A stretch of DNA of 64,000 nucleotides. It comes from Ailurus styani (Eukaryota > Chordata > Mammalia > Carnivora > Ailuridae). This document shows, piece after piece, positions 57,777 to 64,000 of this stretch. The stretch covers positions 2,151,217-2,215,216 of the forward strand of contig LNAC01000039.1 in assembly GCA_002007465.1 (NCBI GenBank). Direction: 5' to 3'. The position numbers and the translations under genes were made by a program. A model generated the notes under the pieces. That model saw nothing but the letters and a program-made list of their open reading frames with translations, ran no database searches and had not been told where the DNA came from. Position 1 is the stretch's first letter; the number at the start of each line of letters is the position of its first letter.

Positions 57777-59877
57777 CCCTGTCAAACATTTGTGGTCATG
57801 TATACACAGCCCAAGTGAGCTGAAGCAGGATTAGAACACTTAGTACATTCATGACTACCTTCATACATTCTTTTAAAACTTAACTAACAGCGACAACAAG
57901 GAACACTACCACCTAGCGTGACTTGCTATTTTCCTTAACATCAGAATGTGTCTGTGCTAATTCTTTAGTCCTCCAGGTATAAGGGGGAAAAAATAACCCG
58001 AAACCAAACAAGTAAAAAACCGAAGAATTTCAAATGGGGAGGGGGAAGGGGTCTACCAACACATTTTGTGGAAAATACTAAATTTTGAAGAAAGTAAGTA
58101 TTTTGTACTTCTATTGCTTCATGTAAAAAACTGCTCTGGGCTGAGGGCCGGAGGGCTGAGGACGCCGTACAGACAGACGCAGGACCTGCAGGTGTTTCCT
58201 GATGAGACAGTCCGGAGGGACAGGAAACAACTCCCAGAGTGTGCCCACCTCTCTTCACTAAAAGGGACTCTAAGATTTGGGGCTGGGGCGGTGAGGGGTG
58301 GGGGGAGGCCCCACACGGGAAAGGTATTAAGGAAACCACCAAAATGCAGTTTCCAAAAACTGAACATGCTCTAGGTTGTGAAGAAACACATTTCATCCCT
58401 AGAACTTGCTGATTTCTCTAACGTGGGGAGACAGGACTTATTATTAATAAATGATTGTGCTTCTGAAGTTGTAGGGTAGTAGTCCACCCTCTAGAGAGCA
58501 GGGCAATTTTCGCATGGCTTGGAATCCTCTTGGACACATCCTAGAGACCAGGACAAATTCCATGGCACTCTCCAACCGGCAGGGCTGGCGGCCGAGAGTG
58601 CCGCTGCCATCTTTGGGTAAGGCGTGCGCACTTGCACGCATGCGAGTGTGTGTTGGAGAGACTAAGGCATAGAGAAAGGCCCAAGTGAGGCGGGGTGGGG
58701 TGGGGGAGTGAGTTTCCTGGCTGCTCTGGTCCCTTCATTCCAGGCACAAAGAGGCTGAGCTCATTACTCATGTAGGTCCCCTTCCTCCCACTTAAGTTTT
58801 TTAGTAAGAAGAAATGTGTGTGCACATGGGAGTGGGGTTGGTTGTATGTGAGTCATTAAGTCCCTGTGCATTTCTAAATTTCAGTAATTTAGGTCTGCAG
58901 TTGCAACAGAAATAATCTGCAAATGGCATTTAAAAGCAAATTTACTGAAGTCAGATTGGCAACTTTACTTTGCTCAAAATCCTGTCATTAAAAAGAAAAA
59001 AAAAAAAGCCCTCTGGGTGCAGGCAAAATTATGTCATATAGCCACCAGAACTGAAGTACTTGTCAGTTGTAGAGAGAAAATTCACAGATTGTTTCTATTA
59101 TTTCTGCATTTTAAGGTAGCAAACAGTAAGCCACTAGGTTATTAACTCTGCAACATTCCACAAGGGTTTTAGGACCACCCTGTGTGATTCAGTTCATTTT
59201 CCAAGCTTCTGGTATGATGTACTCGGTTTGGGTTACACTGTTTCCCTTCCCTCTTAGGGCTTTGGACCCCAAAGTCGGGTAGGTAAAAGTATTGTTTTTC
59301 AGGACTTTACCTGCTGGGGAATTTCCTGATTGGAGGTATCCAATCCAGAGTATGCCACTGGTCTGGAGCAGTCAGACCTTCCGAAGCAGCGAGGAAAGAA
59401 GAGACGTCTCACTCCGAGGCCACGGGACTGGCCAGAGACACAGGGCAACAGAGCTTCTACGGAGTCTGAGGCACCAGCTGAGTGGACTCTGGGAGGGGAC
59501 AGGGGAGCCCCATTTGAATGACCTGTGCCCTTCCAATGCCAGGTATCCCCAAGAGGGCCCGAGGCCTGGGCTTGCCCTGAGGAACAAGGATGTGCTACTG
59601 ACGGGAAGGGCTCACACTGAGGTGTGGTGAAGCCATCAGACAGCTCCCAGAACCTGGGTCTTGCACAAAAACACACACAGAAAGTAAACAGCTTTGGTGA
59701 GCCCAGAGGGGGCCCATCCTTAAATCAAACAAGAAGCCAAATATTCACACACACTATTTTCCAAGAAAATGTGTCTGCCCCTCCAAACGGCATCCTTGTG
59801 GAGAGAGGGAAGAGGGTAGTGGAAGGACACAGCTCAAAATGACATTGTGTACGTGTTTCCACGTCTATCTACATTCA

Positions 59878-59878
59878 T

Positions 59879-59926
<48 letters not shown>
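59878..59926 (+). repeat. (ATC)n microsatellite in the BEND3 3' UTR
   Basis: About 16 units of ATC on the plus strand. In the BEND3 transcript it would read as GAU repeats. Confidence 0.93.
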
Positions 59927-59929
<3 letters not shown>

Positions 59930-60357
59930 TGTTCTCGTCTACAGAGAGTGAGCACAGCATTCTACCGACGTGGCAACCGCGAACAGGCCAGGTCGCATGG
60001 GCAGGCCCCCTCCTCAGCATCACAGCAGAAGGGAGGACGCGACCACGGTGGGAAAGGAGGTCATACTACTCTGTCCCCTCGACTGCCATCTGAGGGGCAT
60101 CTTGATTCTTCCAAAGTCAGATGTAAAAGACAAGGTCAGTAAAATTGGTCTCTATGCCACCTGAAGCTATTATTAGCCATCATGCAGGAACATGGCATTT
60201 CTAAAAATTTCATAAATCTGAAACCATCTTAAAAAAAAATCCCAGCAACCGAAGTCATCTTACAGTACTTCATCTCAAATATTTAAAAGATAGTTGTTCT
60301 AAGTAAAATGGCCCCCAAAGAGCCCAATGATTTTTTTTTTTAAAAAAGGGTTTCTAT

Positions 60358-60363
60358 TTTATT
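60358..60363 (-). terminator. BEND3: Candidate proximal polyadenylation signal of BEND3
   Basis: TTTATT on the plus strand (AATAAA on the minus), about 340 bases after the stop codon. Confidence 0.35.
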
Positions 60364-60700
60364 TAAAAAAAACGGATAAAAATGGAAGATGTAAAATGTG
60401 GGAAGAGGAACAAGAGAGTCGCTGACTAGGCATTTGAAATCGGNAGGAGAGAAGGCGCCACTCCTGAGGCCTCTCCGCAATCACAGCTCCGCTCTCCCGG
60501 ACTCCGACCGCGCCCCTGGGACGCAGGACTGCAGGTCGTGAGGAGGAGACGGAACGCAAGGCTTCGTTCTCTCCTGCGGCTGGGCGGTGTGCCGACGTGT
60601 GCAAACGGAGGAAGCCACTCCCTGCCGACATAAGGTGCGCGTCTGCAGATGCCCCTGGCGAGCCCCGAGAGAACGCCCAGTCCCCGGGGGCGCCCGCCCA

Positions 60701-62947
60701 TCACTTCTCCACCTTCTTGGCCTTCTTCAGGATGTCGCATTTCTTCCTGTTGGGGCGGCGGCACCGCTCGTCGATGCTCGGGATGCACTCGTAGTGCCAC
60801 ACCTCCTCCATCTTCTCCACTGGGTACACGGCCTCCACGTAGTGGCGGATGAGCCGCAGCCGCGTGGGGTCCAGCTGCTTCTTGTTGCAGGCGCCGGAGT
60901 GGTTGTACTGCAGCCGGAGGTTCTCGGCCGTGAAGAGCTCCGGGAAGAGCCTGACCAGGAGCCGCGCGGCGAAGTTGCCCACGGACAGGCTCTGCTGCAC
61001 GATCTCGCGCACCTCCTTGTCCGACAGCAGGTACGGCGGGGGCACCGGGAAGTCGGGCGAGGGAACCACCAGCTCGTCCAGGGGGATCTTGCAGAAGTCC
61101 TTGCTGCTTCTTTCGGGGGGCAGCGGGGGCCCCTCGAACTCCTCTCGGAACCGCTCGGGGTTGATTGCATAGCTCGTCAGGTCCCTGCACTCGGGGCCCG
61201 GCACGTGGACCTTGCGCTGCTGCTGGTAGGAGCGCCGCTGCTCGGTGTCCCGGCGCCGGCAGCGCTCGTCCAGCTTGCCCACGAACTCCAGCGTCCAGAC
61301 GCGGTCGTTCTTGGCGCGCGGGTAGAGCAGCTGCACGTAGTGGCGGATGAGCTTGATACGGGACGGGTCCAGCTGCTTCTTGCCCAGGGAGCCACTGCAG
61401 TTGTACTGCTTGCGCAGGTTCTCGTGCGTGAAGAGCTCGGGGAAGAGGTGCACCAGCAGGCGCGAGGCGAAGTTGCCGATGGACAGGCTGCTCTCGTAGA
61501 TGCTGCGGAGCTGCTCCTTGCTGAGCAGGCAGTCGGCGCCCGGCACCTCGAAGTCGGGCTGCGGGATCTCCAGCTTGTCGAAGTCGATGGGCACCAGCCA
61601 GATCTTCTTGGAGCGCCGGCCCGGCCGCTCGCCCTCGAAGCTGTCTTCCACCTTGACCACGGAGATGTCGTCGGGCAGGCTGGAGGAGTCGTAGCAGTCA
61701 TCGCGCCCCGGCTCGCCCTCGCTGCCCCCGTCCAGGGCCAGGCCCTCGAGCTCGTCGTTGAGGCGCTGGGCGCACTGCTGCAGCCAGGCCTCCTCCTCCT
61801 GCATGTCGGGGAAGTAGATCTCCGTGTAGTTGCGGATGATCTGCAGCCGCTGCGGGTCCAGCTCCTGCTTGCCGCCGTCGCCGTAGCAGCTGTACTGCTC
61901 GCCCAGCTTCCGGTGGTCGAAGAGCTCGGGGAAGAGCCGGTGCAGGAGGAAGACGGCGAACTCGCCGGGGGACGAGGCTTCGTCCAGGAACTCGGTGAGG
62001 TCCTGCGTGTCCACCACGTGGTCCGAGGCGATGGTGCTGCTCCGGTCCAGGGACAGGGCCTCCTCCTGGTCCTTGTTGTCCAGGAAGTGGCTGGCGTCTA
62101 CCTGCTCGGCCTCAAAGAAGCCGGCCACCTGGCCGCCGGGCTGGCTGTCCTCCATCTCCCGCTGGGCCCAGAAGCGGCCGAAGAAGTCGTTCAGCTGGGG
62201 CAGGCACTCGGCCTGCCACACGGCCGTGTCCTTCACCGAGGGGTAGTAGACCTCCACGTAGTTGCGGATGAGCTGCAGGTGCAGCGACTCCAGCTTCCGC
62301 TTGGCCGCGAAGCCGCACGCGCTGCAGCCACGCGAGAAGTCCACGTCGCTGAAGAGCTCGGGGAAGAGCTGCACTAGCAGGCGGCAGGCCAGGTCGCCGC
62401 CCGACAGGCTCTGGTCCACGATCTGCTTGAGCTCCGCCGCCGTGAGCTGGTACTCGGGGGGCGGCTGGAACTTGGCCACCATCTCGGTGGGGCTCACCTG
62501 CTTCTTGATGCGGCTCACCTCCAGGGAGAGCAGGTCCACCTTGCTGTGCAGCTGGGACATGTTGGAAGAGAGTGTGTTGAGCATGTAGAACATCTTCTGG
62601 ATCAGGAAGTAGATGTTGGGGTCCCCGTCACTGGCCGCCGCGGCGCCGCCGCTGTCCCGCTTCTGCGGCTCGTTCAGGAGCCGCAGCGGCGACGGGCTGT
62701 TGCTGGAGTTGGCCTTGTCGAAGAGCTCGTACGTGCTGAGCCCGTCGCCAGCGGGAGGGTTCTTCTTCTCCATGATCTTGTGCGAGATGCCATACAGGGG
62801 CTTCTTGTAGGATGCGGTGCTCAGGTCGTTGCAGGGCTCCTCCTCGCCAGGCCACGACGACCCCAGATTCTTGCCCCTGCCCGCCTGCTCCCCGTTGCCC
62901 TGGCAGGGCGAGCTGTTCTCGCGGTTCCGCATGCCCGCCAGGAGGGT
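60701..62947 (-). CDS. BEND3: BEND3, last and largest coding exon, partial gene
   Basis: Minus-strand frame of 748 codons plus TGA stop, opening after a TTTTCCAG acceptor at 62948 in phase 0 (TLLAGMRNRENSSPCQ...). It corresponds to about residue 81 onward of human BEND3 (828 aa as I recall it); the first 80 come from exons right of the window. A predicted coiled coil lies at about residues 115-150 of this fragment (NTLSSNMSQLHSKVDLLSLE). Four BEN domains follow at about 162-263, 307-407, 468-570 and 635-736, each with the LFPELF(S/D/T) signature. A VKVE sumoylation-type motif lies at about 61641-61660 between the second and third. BEND3 is a nuclear repressor that binds CpG-rich promoters and rDNA, recruits NoRC, NuRD and polycomb-related partners, and restrains premature differentiation genes. 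The open frame runs on to 63010, but that part is intron. Confidence 0.97.
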   Translation of the reverse strand, partial: TLLAGMRNRENSSPCQGNGEQAGRGKNLGSSWPGEEEPCNDLSTASYKKPLYGISHKIMEKKNPPAGDGLSTYELFDKANSSNSPSPLRLLNEPQKRDSGGAAAASDGDPNIYFLIQKMFYMLNTLSSNMSQLHSKVDLLSLEVSRIKKQVSPTEMVAKFQPPPEYQLTAAELKQIVDQSLSGGDLACRLLVQLFPELFSDVDFSRGCSACGFAAKRKLESLHLQLIRNYVEVYYPSVKDTAVWQAECLPQLNDFFGRFWAQREMEDSQPGGQVAGFFEAEQVDASHFLDNKDQEEALSLDRSSTIASDHVVDTQDLTEFLDEASSPGEFAVFLLHRLFPELFDHRKLGEQYSCYGDGGKQELDPQRLQIIRNYTEIYFPDMQEEEAWLQQCAQRLNDELEGLALDGGSEGEPGRDDCYDSSSLPDDISVVKVEDSFEGERPGRRSKKIWLVPIDFDKLEIPQPDFEVPGADCLLSKEQLRSIYESSLSIGNFASRLLVHLFPELFTHENLRKQYNCSGSLGKKQLDPSRIKLIRHYVQLLYPRAKNDRVWTLEFVGKLDERCRRRDTEQRRSYQQQRKVHVPGPECRDLTSYAINPERFREEFEGPPLPPERSSKDFCKIPLDELVVPSPDFPVPPPYLLSDKEVREIVQQSLSVGNFAARLLVRLFPELFTAENLRLQYNHSGACNKKQLDPTRLRLIRHYVEAVYPVEKMEEVWHYECIPSIDERCRRPNRKKCDILKKAKKVEK

Positions 62948-64000
62948 CTGGAAAACAGACAGCGCGTTAGGCTCCTCTGATTTACTACTGGACACGTGGG
63001 TCTGAGGCACACAGGGGTGCCAAGTTCCCCCTCGGAAGCGCGTGAGGAACCGCGGCCCGCGCCCGGCCTGGGACGCACAGCTGACACAGACCTACGTGCT
63101 GGCGCCCGACGGCTCCCTCCTCCTACTCCCTGAGCAAGGCTCTCCAGCTGGGCGGGAAGGCTCCTGCAGGACACCGCTGTCGTGCCTCCTGTGCCCAGAG
63201 CCTGCGGGGCAACAGCCCTGCCAGGGACGCCGGAGCGACCACGAGGGCGGGAGGAGCACGGCCCCTCACTGACCTGGGCCCCCGGGGGCTCTTCCAGGGA
63301 GATCGGGAGTCCTGCCCACAGCAGCTCGGGAAGCCGTCTGCAGCCTCGAGGACAGTAGACAGCCCCTAAGGTGAAACGTGGTGAGCGCACTACGGGGGTC
63401 TGTGGCAACTCGACCACTGCCCAGAGGGACCTCTTATCACAGAATGGAGAAGGGCTGGCCCAGAACGTCCCAGATGCCATGCAACTGTGGACTGCACAAG
63501 GCGATGGGGTCCCCAGGTTTCTGCCTCGCCATCTCCTGCTGGCCCAGCAGCCATTCCCAAAGAGCTGCAGGAGACAATTAAGCCCCAGTGTCTTGAGACA
63601 GTCACTGGACGGAATGTATTCACGCCTCTCGTACGCACCTACCAGGGTACTTGCTGTGTACCCTCTAGCCTTGCTCCGCAAAGGACAGGGAGATAATTAA
63701 ACTCTACCACACTCATTTCAGGGACTATCTCTTCAGCTCACGAAAGGATGGCATGCACAGTAGGAGACCACTCTGCTGGACTCCCAGGGCAAGCTCACGA
63801 TCCCCTTTAAAGACCCCAAAGCTTGAGTGCCAGCTCCACCACCAGATAACAATCAACCCTGACCGTCTGAGAACCCAGAGTTCTCAGGGAGAGTCCTCAC
63901 TGCTCTCACCAGTGGTTTTTCCCCTGTTGCCAGGCCCTGAACATTTTAAGAGGCTGATTTATGTACAAGTGATTTTTAACCCAGGCTGAAAGGCAATTCA
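62948..64000 (-). other. BEND3: BEND3 intron upstream of the last coding exon (partial)
   Basis: Sequence right of the exon acceptor. GC-rich but with no frame that resembles the preceding BEND3 exon. Its pyrimidine-rich 3' end (TCTGTTTTCCAG on the minus strand) is a good acceptor. Confidence 0.75.

Larger units (their letters stand above)
57771..60700 (-). other. BEND3: BEND3 3' UTR (probable extent)
   Basis: Sequence after the BEND3 stop on the minus strand. Two AATAAA signals read on this strand are at 60358-60363 (short UTR) and 57771-57776 (about 2.9 kb UTR). Human BEND3 has a long 3' UTR, so I favour the distal one. It contains a lone N at 60444 and an (ATC)n microsatellite. Plus-strand open frames here are not gene-like. 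Confidence 0.55.

Noticed and set aside
60587..62377. Large plus-strand open frame as a protein-coding gene
   Set aside because: It is the exact antisense of the BEND3 exon, with repeated Val/Leu/Glu/Ala-rich peptide mirroring the BEN repeats; composition explains it. Kept only as a low-interest finding.
62948..63010. Upstream extension of the BEND3 frame as coding
   Set aside because: The acceptor TTTTCCAG and loss of similarity to human BEND3 exactly at it show that this part is intron.
1..64000. tRNA genes suggested by the tRNA-like SINE heads
   Set aside because: The heads are tRNA-Lys-derived SINE promoters with SINE bodies and tails, not functional tRNA genes. No standalone tRNA was seen.

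Overview
The window is nuclear DNA from a carnivoran mammal. It holds dozens of tRNA-Lys-derived CAN-SINEs in both orientations, with carnivore-type L1 tails and older mammalian repeats (MIR, L2, hAT, MLT1-like LTRs). Many SINEs carry a 3' body reading 'gcctacttgtgatctctctc', the form I associate with mustelids (SINEC_Mv), so a weasel, mink, ferret, otter or badger relative is my best guess. Carnivora is solid; the family is an inference.

Three protein-coding genes are recognisable, in the order found on human 6q21. (1) CD24, minus strand: only coding exon 1 (signal peptide, 2013-2081) is present, in a CpG island at about 760-3110; the rest lies beyond the left edge. (2) MTRES1 (C6orf203), plus strand: three coding exons at 42478-42944, 45064-45136 and 49481-49660 join in phase to 239 codons plus stop. 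A CpG island at about 33200-33900 is the probable promoter. (3) BEND3, minus strand: the large last coding exon (60701-62947) has four BEN domains, and its 3' UTR runs toward about 57.8 kb. Earlier BEND3 exons lie beyond the right edge.

Layout: 1-3.3 kb, CD24 intron 1, exon 1 and promoter island. 3.3-33.2 kb, a repeat-rich intergenic stretch with nested SINEs, an ERV1-like solo LTR, two interrupted MLT1-like LTRs and an interrupted L1. 33.2-49.75 kb, MTRES1, whose first intron holds a 2 kb antisense L2 with a recognisable reverse transcriptase remnant. 49.8-57.7 kb, intergenic with MIR and hAT remnants. 57.7-64 kb, the 3' half of BEND3 and part of its upstream intron.

The three genes are neighbours but do not form a pathway: CD24 is a GPI-anchored surface sialoglycoprotein, MTRES1 a mitochondrial RNA-binding factor, and BEND3 a nuclear repressor. 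I saw no CRISPR array, operon or RNA gene, and nothing I would call a new biological system. The most notable signals are structural: layered transposon insertions with readable target-site duplications, SINEs inserted into SINEs, inverted SINE pairs, long polypurine or polypyrimidine mirror tracts, and false duplications at single-N assembly joins.
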